Assembly (NCBI GenBank): GCA_044508675.1
Contig: JBIQHF010000007.1
Span: 1 to 64,000, forward strand
DNA from: Raineyella sp044508675
GTDB taxonomy: Bacteria > Actinomycetota > Actinomycetes > Propionibacteriales > Propionibacteriaceae
Direction: 5' to 3'
Length of the DNA: 64,000 nucleotides
A program made the translations under genes and the position numbers. Shown here piece by piece: positions 32,628 through 41,425 of this stretch (position 1 is the stretch's first letter; every line of letters begins with the position of its first letter). The notes below the pieces were generated by a model. It saw only the letters and a program-made list of their open reading frames with translations. It was not told the DNA's origin and made no database searches.

Positions 32628-33692
32628 TCAGCCCTGGCCCCGGCGCAGCCAGCCGGTGAGCAGCGGGGTGAGCCCCAGCATCAGGAACAGCCGGATCGCC
32701 TGCACCCCGGTGATGAAGGTCACGTTGCTGCCGGAGCCGGCGGCCACGGCCAGGACCGCGAACATCCCTCCGGGGGTGGTGGCCAGGTAGCCGTCCAGCG
32801 CCGGCAACCCGACCAGGTGGGCCAGCCACAGGCCGCTCACGGCAGTGATGGCGATCAGCCCCAGGGTCAGGCCCAGGGCCAGCGGCAGGATCCGCGTGAC
32901 CAGGCCGATCGACTGCCGGGTGAATCCGAGCGTGGCGATCCAGCCGATCACCACGTACGCGGCCGCTGCCAGTAGCGGGGGCAGGGTCGGGGTGGGCACC
33001 CCGCCCCAGATGCTGACCGCTGCGGCGACCACCATCGGCCCGAGCATGTCGCCGGCCGGGAGGCGGGCCAGCCGAGCCAGCCCGATGCCGAGGACCATGC
33101 ACCCGAGCCCGACCAGGCTGCCGCCGGCCGGGTCATCGGTCGACGGGACGGCAGCACCGGACGGGGCACCGAACACGTACGCGGCGATCATCGGGGTGGT
33201 GGCGGTGATCAGCAGCACCCGGGTGTACTGCAGGATGCCGACGATCCGGACGTCCCCGCCCAGGTCGTTCGCGACGGCCACCAGCCCGCTGGCGCCGCCG
33301 GCCGCCATCGACAGCACCCCGGTGACCCGGTCGACTGCCGGGTGCAGGGCCAACAGGAAGCCCGACCCGAAGCTGATCACCAGGGTCACCACGGTGACGA
33401 CCAGCACGCCGAGCCAGTCGTTCGCCAGGGACTGCAATTCCTTGCTGGTCACCATCGAGCCCAGCGCCACGCCGATCGCGGCCTGGGCGACCAGGTTCGC
33501 CGGGCCGGGGACGGCGACCGGCCCACGCCCGGACAGCGCCATCACGATGCCGCCGACCATGCCGGCCAGGATCTCCGGCGACGGCAGGCCGATCGCCCGG
33601 GCACCAAGCAGGACCGCCACAGTGATGACGATCAGCACCACCCAGCCGATCCGGCGGGGGCGCCGGGCGGGGGTGACCGGCTCCAACGACAT
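32628..33692 (-). CDS. AbrB-family (ammonia monooxygenase-like) permease
   Basis: A 354-residue membrane protein with about nine helices and an internal duplication. 'LPSPEILAGMVGGIVMA' and 'GPANLVAQAAIGVALGS' in the first half resemble 'ATTPGGMFAVLAVAAGSGSNVTFI' in the second; this pattern fits the AbrB/PF05145 transporter family. Some members were linked to tripartite-type or aromatic acid uptake, but no partner gene is seen. ATG 33692 is preferred over GTG 33710, which only adds six non-conserved residues. Confidence 0.75.
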   Translation of the reverse strand: MSLEPVTPARRPRRIGWVVLIVITVAVLLGARAIGLPSPEILAGMVGGIVMALSGRGPVAVPGPANLVAQAAIGVALGSMVTSKELQSLANDWLGVLVVTVVTLVISFGSGFLLALHPAVDRVTGVLSMAAGGASGLVAVANDLGGDVRIVGILQYTRVLLITATTPMIAAYVFGAPSGAAVPSTDDPAGGSLVGLGCMVLGIGLARLARLPAGDMLGPMVVAAAVSIWGGVPTPTLPPLLAAAAYVVIGWIATLGFTRQSIGLVTRILPLALGLTLGLIAITAVSGLWLAHLVGLPALDGYLATTPGGMFAVLAVAAGSGSNVTFITGVQAIRLFLMLGLTPLLTGWLRRGQG

Positions 33693-33871
33693 GCGACCAG
33701 TCGACCACACCAGGGGGTGGCCTCCTGGCGATGGTCACCCGGCAGTACTCACTCTGGGACCGGACTGGGGCTAGGCTGACCGCGGACCACCGTGGGCCGC
33801 TCGCCGGCCCGCCCGGCGAGCGACCAGAGCGATCGGGCCAACCCGGTGGCCGGACCGAGGGAGGCGGGCAG

Positions 33872-34858
33872 ATGACCGGACAGATGCAGGCGATCCAGAT
33901 CACCACCCACGGCGCGGCGGACGTGCTGGGCTACGTCGGTGTCGACGTGCCCGAGCCGGGGCCCGGCCAGGTCCGGGTCCGGGTGCGTGCCGCCGGCCTC
34001 AACCCGGCCGACACCTACATGGTCCGGGGCGGCTACGAGTTCTTCCACAACCCGCTGCCGTGGGTGCCCGGCTTCGACTCCGCCGGGGACATCGACGCCC
34101 TCGGGGAGGGTGTGAGCGGCCTGGAGGTGGGGGACCGGGTGTTCGTGGCCGGTGTCCTGGGCCCGTGCTCGGGTGCCTTTGCCCAGTACCACGTCGCCGA
34201 TGCCCGGGTGGTCCGACGCCTGCCGGTCTCCGTCTCGTACGCCGAGGGCGCTGCGATCGGCGTGCCCTACCAGACCGCCTATCATGCGCTGTTCCAGCGG
34301 GCCGACCTGCGACCGGGGGAGACCGTCCTGGTCCATGGGGCCAGCGGTGGGGTCGGCCAGGCCTGCGTGCAGTTCGCCCGCGCCCATGGCGCCCGGGTGG
34401 TGGCCACCGCCGGTTCGTCCGACGGTCTGGACCTGGCGCGGGCACAGGGCGCGCACGTGGCCCTGGACCACACCGCCACCGACCATGTCGGGGCACTTCG
34501 CGCTGCCGCACCTGAGGGCTACGACGTGGTGATCGAGATGGCCGCCAGCTCCAACCTCGAGGACGACCTGGGTGTGCTCGCACGCCAGGGCCGAATCGTC
34601 ATCGTCGGTGCCCGCACGCCGGTCGAGATCACCCCGCGCCTGGTGATGCGCACCGAGGCCGCCATCCACGGCATCGCAATCTGGCACATGTCGGACCAGC
34701 AGGTCGCCGAATCGCTGGCCGCGACCGCCGCGGGCCTGGAATCGGGCACCCTGCACCCAGTGGTCGGCCACGAACTGCCGCTGGAACGGCTGGCCGATGG
34801 CTTTGCCCTGGTCACCTCCGGCCACCGTGCGGGCAAGGTCGTGCTGACCGTCGAGTGA
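33872..34858 (+). CDS. Zinc-free quinone oxidoreductase (zeta-crystallin-like MDR)
   Basis: A 328-residue medium-chain dehydrogenase/reductase. The N-terminal catalytic domain lacks the zinc ligands of alcohol dehydrogenases; 'RAAGLNPADTYMVRGGY' is typical of quinone reductases, and 'VLVHGASGGVGQACVQFARAHGA' is the NADPH-binding glycine motif. It reduces quinones or enals with NADPH. ATG 33872 follows GGGAGGCGGGCAG. It stands alone, divergent from the permease gene. Confidence 0.85.
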   Translation: MTGQMQAIQITTHGAADVLGYVGVDVPEPGPGQVRVRVRAAGLNPADTYMVRGGYEFFHNPLPWVPGFDSAGDIDALGEGVSGLEVGDRVFVAGVLGPCSGAFAQYHVADARVVRRLPVSVSYAEGAAIGVPYQTAYHALFQRADLRPGETVLVHGASGGVGQACVQFARAHGARVVATAGSSDGLDLARAQGAHVALDHTATDHVGALRAAAPEGYDVVIEMAASSNLEDDLGVLARQGRIVIVGARTPVEITPRLVMRTEAAIHGIAIWHMSDQQVAESLAATAAGLESGTLHPVVGHELPLERLADGFALVTSGHRAGKVVLTVE

Positions 34859-34958
34859 GGCGCTGCGGCGTGTCAGCTCCGACCCGCCGCTGTGGCGTGT
34901 GAGAGTGGGATTGTCGTGCAACCACCCCGGTATGACATGCGCAAGGAGCTATGCGGAT

Positions 34959-35582
34959 ATGAGCACCGCTGTTGAGAAGACCCGTTTCGGCTGGTCCCGT
35001 TGGGCCGAGTCCGAGGAAGGGCTGGAGCGTACGTACACCATCTGCGAGCCCGATCTTGGGACGACGAAGCGTGACCTGATCCACCTGAGCCTGTTCCGCG
35101 ATGATCGGCGTGGCATGATCCAGCTGGCCTCGCGCTGGCTGGTCCGTGGGATACTCGTCGCCCTGGCACTCGGCGGCCTGGTCGCCCTGCTGATGCAGTC
35201 GACCGTGGTGATCATCCCGATCTCGCTGTCGGTGCTGGTTGCGGCCGGCGTGCTGTTCGCGACCCTGCCCAACTTCGGTCGCCGCCTTGCCGAGAACCAC
35301 ACCATCACCGTGTCCGGTGACGCCTGCCGGGAACTGTCCCGGATCGCGGCGATCCTGGACCGGATCGAGCCCGATCCGACCGACGTCGACCGGGACGACG
35401 CCCGTACGATGTGGCGCCTGGCGCGCACCGATCCGAAGTTCTTGGGCAACTACGGTCGTACGGTCCGCGACTGGGAGGTGTCCTACGATCGGCTGCGCGC
35501 CACGCTCGCCGGCCAGGAGTCGAAGCCGGCCGCGATGTCTCCGAACGTGCCCGTGGTGGTGGCCGCGCCGGACGCGGCCTGA
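34959..35582 (+). CDS. Uncharacterised protein with two central membrane helices
   Basis: A 207-residue protein. An N-terminal soluble stretch (1-65) is followed by two adjacent hydrophobic helices (about 67-110: 'GILVALALGGLVALLMQSTVVIIPISLSVLVAAGVLFA', two segments) and a charged helical C-terminus ('CRELSRIAAILDRIEPD'). No known family. ATG 34959 was chosen for the AAGGAG 10 bp upstream. A 12-bp palindrome follows the gene. Confidence 0.6.
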   Translation: MSTAVEKTRFGWSRWAESEEGLERTYTICEPDLGTTKRDLIHLSLFRDDRRGMIQLASRWLVRGILVALALGGLVALLMQSTVVIIPISLSVLVAAGVLFATLPNFGRRLAENHTITVSGDACRELSRIAAILDRIEPDPTDVDRDDARTMWRLARTDPKFLGNYGRTVRDWEVSYDRLRATLAGQESKPAAMSPNVPVVVAAPDAA

Positions 35583-35591
35583 GACCGCTTG

Positions 35592-35603
35592 CCCAATATT
35601 GGG
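35592..35603. promoter_or_regulatory. Perfect palindrome CCCAATATTGGG
   Basis: A 12-bp AT-centred palindrome lies 9 bp after one gene and 53 bp before the M23 peptidase start. In such GC-rich DNA an AATATT core stands out. Possible operator, or a weak terminator stem. Confidence 0.4.
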
Positions 35604-35656
35604 TGATTCGCGCCGGGCCTCTGTCGGTCGGAGTGCCGCGGGCCTAGTCTGGCGAT

Positions 35657-36994
35657 ATGTCCGGTGACGGTGCCGGATACGGCCTTGGCGGGGGGGATGG
35701 CATGTCGTCCACGGATCACCCAGAGGCTGCGGACAGCCCGGAGGTTAATGCCAGCGTGGAGAGTGAGGCCGGTACGGAGGGTGAGGCCGGGGCGCAGTCC
35801 CTGAGCCGGATCGTGCTCGCACTTGGGGTCTGCGTGGCCGGTATGGTCCTGGCGGCCGGGATCGGCCTGTCGAGCTACGCCGTCGGTGCCAAGTGGTCCG
35901 GCGCCGTTCCCGCGGTTCCCAGCCAGGCCGTCTCGACGGACCCGACCTCGCTCGATCCCGGCCCGCTGGGGGCCCCGCCGGGGACCGGATCGGCTCCTCC
36001 GGTCGGCAATCCCGCAGAATCCGCCGGTACGAGCACACCGAGCACCAGCACGTACGGCCCGGCCGGTACCCAGGGCACCACCGGGCAGGCCGGGCCCCCG
36101 CAGTCGGGCACAGGGGGCCCCGCACCGCACGTCGGCAGCGGACCGGTTCCGGCACCTTCGGGGGGAGCCGGACAGCCCGACACCGAGGCGTACGCAGACG
36201 TCCCGCCACCGGGCGGTGACCGGTCGAGCGAGCTGGCACCCTCCGCCGACCCCGGCCAGGCGCAGTCCGACCAGGGCGGTGAGCCCGGTGTGTCCGGCCA
36301 GGGATATTCCGATCAGCCGGAAACCGGCCAGGCCCAGCAGCAGGACGACGCGAACGGCGCCACCACCGCGCCGGCGACCGACGAGGAGCGCCGGGCCGAG
36401 GAGGAGGCCCGCCGGGCCTCCGACACCGAGGCCCAGAAGGTCGCCGCGGCCCTGGCCTCGATGCAGGAGCAGGACAACGGCTCGGACCAGGGAACAGGGG
36501 ATGCGATGGCGGCCGCGCGGGCGGCTGCCGAGGCCGTCGACGCCCAGCGGTCCGGCAGCACCGGCACCAGCGGCTCGTCGTCGGCGGTCTCGCCGATCGC
36601 GCCCGGGGCCTACCGATTGACCTCACGCTTCGGAGCCCTCGGCCTCTGGTCGCGCTACCACACCGGGGTGGACCTGGGTGCCCGGCTCGGCACCCCGGTC
36701 CGGGCCGCGGCCGCCGGCGTGGTGCAGACGCCGGTCGCCGGAGGCTGGGCCGGGACGCACGTCATCATCGACCACGGGGACGGCTCGACGCTCTCCGCCC
36801 ACCTGGGCGCGGCCACGGTCACCCCGGGACAGCAGGTCCGGGCCGGTGACGTGATCGGCTACGTCGGCATGACCGGACGGACGTTCGGCCCGCACCTGCA
36901 CTTCGAGTACTACCCGCGGGGCCGTGACCTGCAGACGCCGTACTCCGCGACCGATCCGTTGGTCTGGCTGTCCACCAAGGGCGTCAGGCCCTGA
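35657..36994 (+). CDS. Membrane-anchored M23 peptidase (LytM/lysostaphin type)
   Basis: A 445-residue protein. A cytoplasmic acidic N-terminus, one membrane helix (about 53-75), a long disordered Ser/Gly/Pro/Gln region, a short charged coiled segment ('EERRAEEEARRASDTEAQKV'), and a C-terminal M23 domain: 'YHTGVDLG' supplies the His and Asp zinc ligands and 'PHLHFEYY' the HxH motif. All zinc-binding residues are present, so an active glycyl-glycine-type or DD-endopeptidase acting on peptidoglycan is likely. ATG 35702 is a possible later start. Convergent with the next gene, 7 bp away. Confidence 0.87.
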   Translation: MSGDGAGYGLGGGDGMSSTDHPEAADSPEVNASVESEAGTEGEAGAQSLSRIVLALGVCVAGMVLAAGIGLSSYAVGAKWSGAVPAVPSQAVSTDPTSLDPGPLGAPPGTGSAPPVGNPAESAGTSTPSTSTYGPAGTQGTTGQAGPPQSGTGGPAPHVGSGPVPAPSGGAGQPDTEAYADVPPPGGDRSSELAPSADPGQAQSDQGGEPGVSGQGYSDQPETGQAQQQDDANGATTAPATDEERRAEEEARRASDTEAQKVAAALASMQEQDNGSDQGTGDAMAAARAAAEAVDAQRSGSTGTSGSSSAVSPIAPGAYRLTSRFGALGLWSRYHTGVDLGARLGTPVRAAAAGVVQTPVAGGWAGTHVIIDHGDGSTLSAHLGAATVTPGQQVRAGDVIGYVGMTGRTFGPHLHFEYYPRGRDLQTPYSATDPLVWLSTKGVRP

Positions 36995-37001
36995 CGACCG
37001 C

Positions 37002-37430
37002 TCAGCGGGGGAGGAGCTCGGCGTCGGCCACGGTGAGCTCGACCCGGTTGCGCTCCACGCCGTCGATGCTGAGCTCGATCGTGAAACGCTCCAGTGGCCA
37101 GCGGTAGACGCTGTCACGGTGCCCGGCCAGGACGTGGGGCTCGCCGAAGACCGTCGACATCTCACGGACGACCTCCTGCTGCTCGGCATCGACCTGTTCG
37201 GGACCGACCGCGAGGCTGACCGACACGGTCGCGATCCTGCCGCGCCACCCGTCCCAGCGACCCGGACCGATCTTGTCGACGGACAGGACCCCCTCGGTGG
37301 GATCGTCCGCGGGGGAGCAGGTCCGTTCCTCGGCGCCGATCGCCTGCCACAGCTCCTCCCGTGCGCTGATCGTCACGAAGCCCGCCTGGGCACAACGTTC
37401 ACCGAAATCCAGCAGCGGGTGGTCGAACAT
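37002..37430 (-). CDS. Uncharacterised 142-residue protein
   Basis: A small soluble protein starting 'MFDHPLLDFGERCAQAGFVT' with mixed helix and strands and ending 'ELTVADAELLPR'. It resembles short actinobacterial proteins of the DUF6301 kind in size and in an amphipathic 'SVYRWPLERFTIELSI' strand, but the match is not certain. ATG 37430 was chosen because GGGAGGAG precedes it. Its gene stands alone between M23 and metX, both on the other strand. Confidence 0.55.
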   Translation of the reverse strand: MFDHPLLDFGERCAQAGFVTISAREELWQAIGAEERTCSPADDPTEGVLSVDKIGPGRWDGWRGRIATVSVSLAVGPEQVDAEQQEVVREMSTVFGEPHVLAGHRDSVYRWPLERFTIELSIDGVERNRVELTVADAELLPR

Positions 37431-37608
37431 GGCCGTCTCCTCCCTGCGACCCGGTCGCTCCAGCGCCACCGGGGATCATTCATCCTAGTCGAAACAGGCC
37501 GGGCGGGGCCGGAGAATCCCGGCCGGTCCGACGTTCCTGCACCGCGGTGCGGGCGACTCGGGGCGGACGCCGGGCACCTGTTGGGGTGAAGGTGACACAA
37601 TACGCAGC

Positions 37609-38802
37609 ATGACTGCGCGTCCGCCTTCCCCCGAGGACTCGGTGGGGATCGTCCAGACGCAGATCGCTCGGCTGTTCGAGGGGGACCATCCTCTCGTCCT
37701 GGCCAGCGGTGCGATCGTGCCCGAGGTCGACGTGGCGTACGAGACGTACGGCACCCTCAACGAGGCCGGCACCAACGCGGTGTTCATCTGCCACGCCCTC
37801 ACCGGCGACGCCCACGCTGCCGGCCGGCACCGCCCCGAGGACCACCGACCCGGCTGGTGGGACACCATGATCGGCCCCGGCAAGCCGATCGACACCGACC
37901 GCTACTTCGTCATCGCCGACAACCTGCTCGGCGGCTGCCAGGGCACCACCGGCCCGGCATCGACGAACCCGGCCACCGGACGGCCGTACGGGCTGGACTT
38001 CCCCCTGCTGCAGATCACCGACTTCGTCACCGTCCACCGGGCGCTGCTGGAACACTTGGGCGTGCAGCGGCTGATGTCGGTCGTCGGCGGCTCCATGGGC
38101 GGCATGCAGTCCCTCGAATGGGCCCTGTCGTACCCCGAGCAGGTCGGCAGTGCCGTGATCATCGCGGCCTCCAGCCGGCTGAACGCGCAGAACATCGCCT
38201 TCTCCGCGGTGGCGCGCGAGTCGATCATGCGCGACCCCGGGTTCGCCGGCGGCCGCTACCTGGAGACCGGCACCAGCCCCGACACCGGGCTGTCGATCGC
38301 CCGGATGATGGCCCACATCACCTACCAGTCCGGGCCGGGCATGGACCAGAAGTTCGGGCGCCGCTACCAGTTCGGCGACGACGCCCGCCGCGGGTTCGGG
38401 GTCGACTTCGCGGTCGAGAGCTACCTGGACCACCAGGGGCGTACGTTCCTGTCGCGATTCGACGCGCTGTCCTACCTGTACCTCACCCGGGTGATGGACT
38501 ACTTCGACCCGTTCGCGGAGACCGGCGCCGCAGAGAGGCTGGCCGAGGTCGGCTCCCCGTGCCTGGTGCTGTCGTTCGACTCGGACTGGCGCTTCGACAC
38601 CGGCCACTCCCGGGCGATCGTGCGGGAGCTGGAGCACCAGCGGGTCCCGGTGAGCTTCCGCGAGATCGTCTCGCCGTGGGGACACGACTCGTTCCTGCTG
38701 ACCATCGACGACTACCACGCCACGGTGGACGCGTTCCTCAGGCGGGTGGCGACCGATACCGCCGCGCGCCGCCGGGCCCGGGGCCGAGGAGGTGCCGCAT
38801 GA
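37609..38802 (+). CDS. metX: Homoserine O-acetyltransferase
   Basis: A 397-residue alpha/beta-hydrolase-fold acyltransferase that makes O-acetyl-L-homoserine, the first committed step to methionine. 'ICHALTGDAH' (oxyanion hole), 'GGSMGGMQ' (nucleophile Ser162), 'FDSDWRF' (Asp) and 'WGHDSFL' (His) are all present. 'GWWDTMIGPGKPIDT' is diagnostic for MetX. It overlaps metW by 4 bp, as in many bacteria where MetW activates MetX. Neither metY/metZ nor an S-box riboswitch was seen near. Confidence 0.95.
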   Translation: MTARPPSPEDSVGIVQTQIARLFEGDHPLVLASGAIVPEVDVAYETYGTLNEAGTNAVFICHALTGDAHAAGRHRPEDHRPGWWDTMIGPGKPIDTDRYFVIADNLLGGCQGTTGPASTNPATGRPYGLDFPLLQITDFVTVHRALLEHLGVQRLMSVVGGSMGGMQSLEWALSYPEQVGSAVIIAASSRLNAQNIAFSAVARESIMRDPGFAGGRYLETGTSPDTGLSIARMMAHITYQSGPGMDQKFGRRYQFGDDARRGFGVDFAVESYLDHQGRTFLSRFDALSYLYLTRVMDYFDPFAETGAAERLAEVGSPCLVLSFDSDWRFDTGHSRAIVRELEHQRVPVSFREIVSPWGHDSFLLTIDDYHATVDAFLRRVATDTAARRRARGRGGAA

Positions 38803-39398
38803 CGCTGCGACCGGACCAGACCGTGGTCACCCGGTTCGTTCCCGACGGTTCGCGGGTGCTGGACCTGGGCTGCGGGCGGGGCACCCTGATGCGCTTTCTG
38901 ATGGACCGGCGCGGCTGCACCGGCACCGGGGTCGAGATCGCTCCCGAGGCCGTCGTGGAGGCGATCGGCCAGGGCGTCCCGCTGATCGAGCTGGACATCG
39001 ACCACGAGCTGGACGAGTTCGACGACAACTCCTACGACGTGGTGGTGCTGTCCCGCGTGCTGCAGGCGACGTACAAGCCGCGCGAGGTGCTCTCCCAGAT
39101 GGCCCGGATCGGTGCGCGCTGCATCGTGTCGGTGCCGAACTTCGGCTACTGGCGGCACCGCTGGGTGCTGATGCGCGGCCACATGCCGATGTCGAAGGAA
39201 CTGCCGCACGCCTGGTACGACACCCCCAACATCCACTTGTCGACCCTGGCCGACCTGGAGGAGCTGTTCGACCGGGTGGGGCTGGACGTGTGGGAGCGCC
39301 AGCTGTTCACCCCCGACGGACGCCACCGGCACTACCCGGAGCGGCTGGCCAACCTGATGGCGGCCAACGCGATCTACGTGCTGACCCCGCGGGCCTGA
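38799..39398 (+). CDS. metW: Methionine biosynthesis protein MetW
   Basis: A 199-residue methyltransferase-fold protein. 'VLDLGCGRGTLMRFL' is the SAM-binding-like motif, 'VVVLSRVLQATYKP' follows, and 'WYDTPNIHLSTLADL' is typical of MetW. MetW proteins act with MetX in the first step of methionine synthesis. ATGA overlap with metX shows translational coupling. The 3' end overlaps a degraded MFS gene on the opposite strand by 25 bp. Confidence 0.93.
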   Translation: MTLRPDQTVVTRFVPDGSRVLDLGCGRGTLMRFLMDRRGCTGTGVEIAPEAVVEAIGQGVPLIELDIDHELDEFDDNSYDVVVLSRVLQATYKPREVLSQMARIGARCIVSVPNFGYWRHRWVLMRGHMPMSKELPHAWYDTPNIHLSTLADLEELFDRVGLDVWERQLFTPDGRHRHYPERLANLMAANAIYVLTPRA

Positions 39399-39910
39399 GC
39401 GGTCCTGGCCGTGGGGTGACCGGAGCGTGCCCGTGCGTCGGGCGGCCCTGCCTGGACCCGCGGTAGGCGGATCACCAGCAGCGACAGGATAACGGCCACG
39501 TACGACACCGCATTGAAGGAGAAGGCCCAGGCCGGCCCGAGCGCTGCCAGCAAGGGGTAGGGGCTCTGGTCGTTCCGGCTCGCGGAGAGCCAGACCAGCC
39601 AGAGGGCGAAGGCCGCGATGGACATGGCGGACTGGGTCAGCAGCAGGATGCTTCGGCGATTGAACCGGTCGGCCAGATTCCCCGCCAGGGGGGTCAGCAG
39701 CATTTGTGGGACGAATTGTGCCACGCTGGCGACGCCGGTCCACACGGCTGAACCCGTCAGCTGGAACAGCACGTACGGCACGGTGAGGTTGGACAACCAC
39801 GCCCCGGAGTTGGAGAGCAGGGCACCGGTCCAGAAGATCGTGAAGTTGCGATTGCGGAAGGCGCGAAACGCATGTCCCGTCTCGCTCGGATCACGTCCTG
39901 GCCGTCCCAT
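39374..39910 (-). pseudogene. MFS transporter remnant (internal and C-terminal deletion)
   Basis: 178 residues remain of a protein that is normally above 400. The first helices are well preserved ('FRAFRNRNFTIFWTGALLSN', 'LADRFNRRSILLLTQS') and match enterobactin-exporter-like MFS proteins. After 'PYPLLAAL' the sequence jumps directly to 'GPAWAFSFNAVSYVAVIL', which in relatives lies about 60 residues later, so an in-frame deletion removed helices 4-5; everything after helix 6 is missing too, and the end runs into metW. ATG 39910 is the likely original start. Confidence 0.75.
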
Positions 39911-39930
39911 GGTCGCGTGCCACTCCCTCG

Positions 39931-39975
39931 TCCGGATCCGTCTCGTCGGGATCCGTCCGGTCCGGATCCGTCCAC
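39931..39975. repeat. Three imperfect 15-bp tandem repeats upstream of MFS remnant
   Basis: Units TCCGGATCCGTCTCG, TCGGGATCCGTCCGG and TCCGGATCCGTCCAC lie back to back, 20 bp before the start of the MFS remnant. They contain the palindrome GGATCC; no function is apparent. Confidence 0.85.
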
Positions 39976-40128
39976 GCTCGCTCGGAGTGCTCAGGCTAGG
40001 AGCAGCAACGGGGCCGTCGTACGTCCCCTTCCACTGGGTGCGAGGACGACGCCGATCCGGCACGCGTGCTGACCATGATGGTCGAGGTCGGTCCGATGTG
40101 CCGGCCCACCCGACCACGAGGAGGAGGC

Positions 40129-40612
40129 ATGAGCGAAACCCCAACCGGAGCGACCGAGGCCCTGGTCCGATTCATCGACCGGGGCGTGACCGGGGTCACG
40201 CCCGACCACCGGTCGGCGGTCGCCCGGCTGGTCGTGGACACGGTCGGGGTGGCCGTTGCCGGCGATACGACCACGCCGGTCATCGGTCTGCGCCGCTGGC
40301 TGGCCTCGGAGGGGCTGCTGGATCCCAAGCCCGGTGGTGCGGTGATCTGGGGAACGGACCAGAGGGTTGCGCCGTCGACGGCCGCCCTGGTGAACGCGAC
40401 GGCCGGCCACGCCCTGGACTGGGACGACGCCTCACCAAGCATCCCGTCCCACCCGGCGACCGTCCTGCTCCCGGCGATCCAGGCCTGCGCCCCGACCGTG
40501 GCGGACGAAGCGGCACGACCGGTCGGTGGAGACCTGGTCGTACGCGCGTTCACGGTCGGCTCGGCCGTACTGCGTGGCCTGGCCGAGGCGCTGCCGGACC
40601 GGTGGTGCGGGC
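40129..40612 (+). pseudogene. MmgE/PrpD-family remnant (N-terminal third)
   Basis: Starts at ATG 40129 after GAGGAGG with a good MmgE/PrpD N-terminal domain ('ARLVVDTVGVAVAGD', 'ALVNATAGHALDWDDA', 'VVRAFTVGSAVLRGLAEAL'). After about 160 residues the family sequence ('H...GWHATS...' in relatives) never appears; the frame stays open to 41889 but encodes nonsense antisense to two real genes. The gene was cut by a deletion near 40610. Intact members act as 2-methylcitrate or other dehydratases. Confidence 0.7.
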
Positions 40613-40710
40613 GGGACAGAACGTCCGCGGCCGCACGGGACGTCCGCTGCAGGAGGCACCTGTGTGGCAGCAGGCTCGTTCAGAACCGGGGGGCGGGCGT
40701 GCCCCGACAG

Positions 40711-41409
40711 TCAGATCGTTCCGCCGTCGGCCGCCCTGCCCGCCGTCGGCCGGCCGCCGGACGGCTTGCCCCCGGACGTGTCTTGGGCAGCCTTGGCCTC
40801 GGCCCGCGCCGCAGCCCTCTTGGCCCCGGCCTGCAGCCAGCCCTTGAACAACGGGGTCAGCACCCGCGGCATCATGAAGTAGGTCATCACCAGGGTGATG
40901 GCCACCGTGATGACCAGGGTGCGGAGCAGGAAGGGAACGTTCGCCAGCAGCGCGCTGCCGTCCGGGAAGACCGGCAGCGTGCTCAGCAGCCAGATGAAGA
41001 AGCTGGCGGTCGGCCAGATGCCCAGCCAGGTCACGAACGCCATCCGGTGCTTCGGGGGGTTCATGCTCGCCGGGACCACGGCCGGCTCGAACCATGCCTC
41101 CAGTCCGGTCAGCACCCGGTGCTGCGGCTCGCCCTCGGCGACCGTACGCATCCGGCCCAGGATCTCGTGGCGCGTCGGACTGTTGTCCCAGGCCTCGAAG
41201 CCGGCCTGGTCCCGGTAGCGCACCACCACGTGGTACGGATCGCCCGGCTCGGCCGGGGGGATCAGGTCCGCGCCGAGGAAGCCGGGCTCCTGCTTCATCA
41301 GGCCGAACATCTCCCGGACCATCTCCTCGTACTCGCGCTCGTGCCCCGCTTTTGCGTAGCGGGTGGCGATCCGGGTGATCCCCACGGGTTCGCTGGGGGA
41401 CTGGCTCAT
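40711..41409 (-). CDS. Antibiotic-biosynthesis-monooxygenase-domain membrane protein
   Basis: A 232-residue protein. Residues 10-110 form an ABM (dimeric ferredoxin-like) domain ('YEEMVREMFGLMKQEPGFLGADLI'); two membrane helices follow ('FVTWLGIWPTASFFIWLL', 'RTLVITVAITLVMTYFMMP'), then a Lys/Ala/Gly-rich tail. ABM domains degrade heme or oxidise small aromatics, or serve only as a scaffold. It is downstream, on the same strand, of the 5'-3' exonuclease, but 16 bp separate them in the reverse order, so this gene comes second only if transcription starts at 42364 side; here it follows that gene. Confidence 0.78.
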   Translation of the reverse strand: MSQSPSEPVGITRIATRYAKAGHEREYEEMVREMFGLMKQEPGFLGADLIPPAEPGDPYHVVVRYRDQAGFEAWDNSPTRHEILGRMRTVAEGEPQHRVLTGLEAWFEPAVVPASMNPPKHRMAFVTWLGIWPTASFFIWLLSTLPVFPDGSALLANVPFLLRTLVITVAITLVMTYFMMPRVLTPLFKGWLQAGAKRAAARAEAKAAQDTSGGKPSGGRPTAGRAADGGTI

Positions 41410-41425
41410 CGGTGCGTCCTTCTGT

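Noticed and set aside
34951..34961. A three-codon leader ORF before the 34959 gene
   Set aside because: ATG-CGG-ATA-TGA overlaps the real start, but such a short frame cannot be told from chance.
35592..35603. Intrinsic terminator after the 34959 gene
   Set aside because: The CCCAATATTGGG palindrome has no loop and no T-run, so it was listed only as a possible operator.
37560..37608. SAM riboswitch before metX
   Set aside because: Only a short leader separates metX from the divergent gene; no SAM-type stem arrangement is visible.
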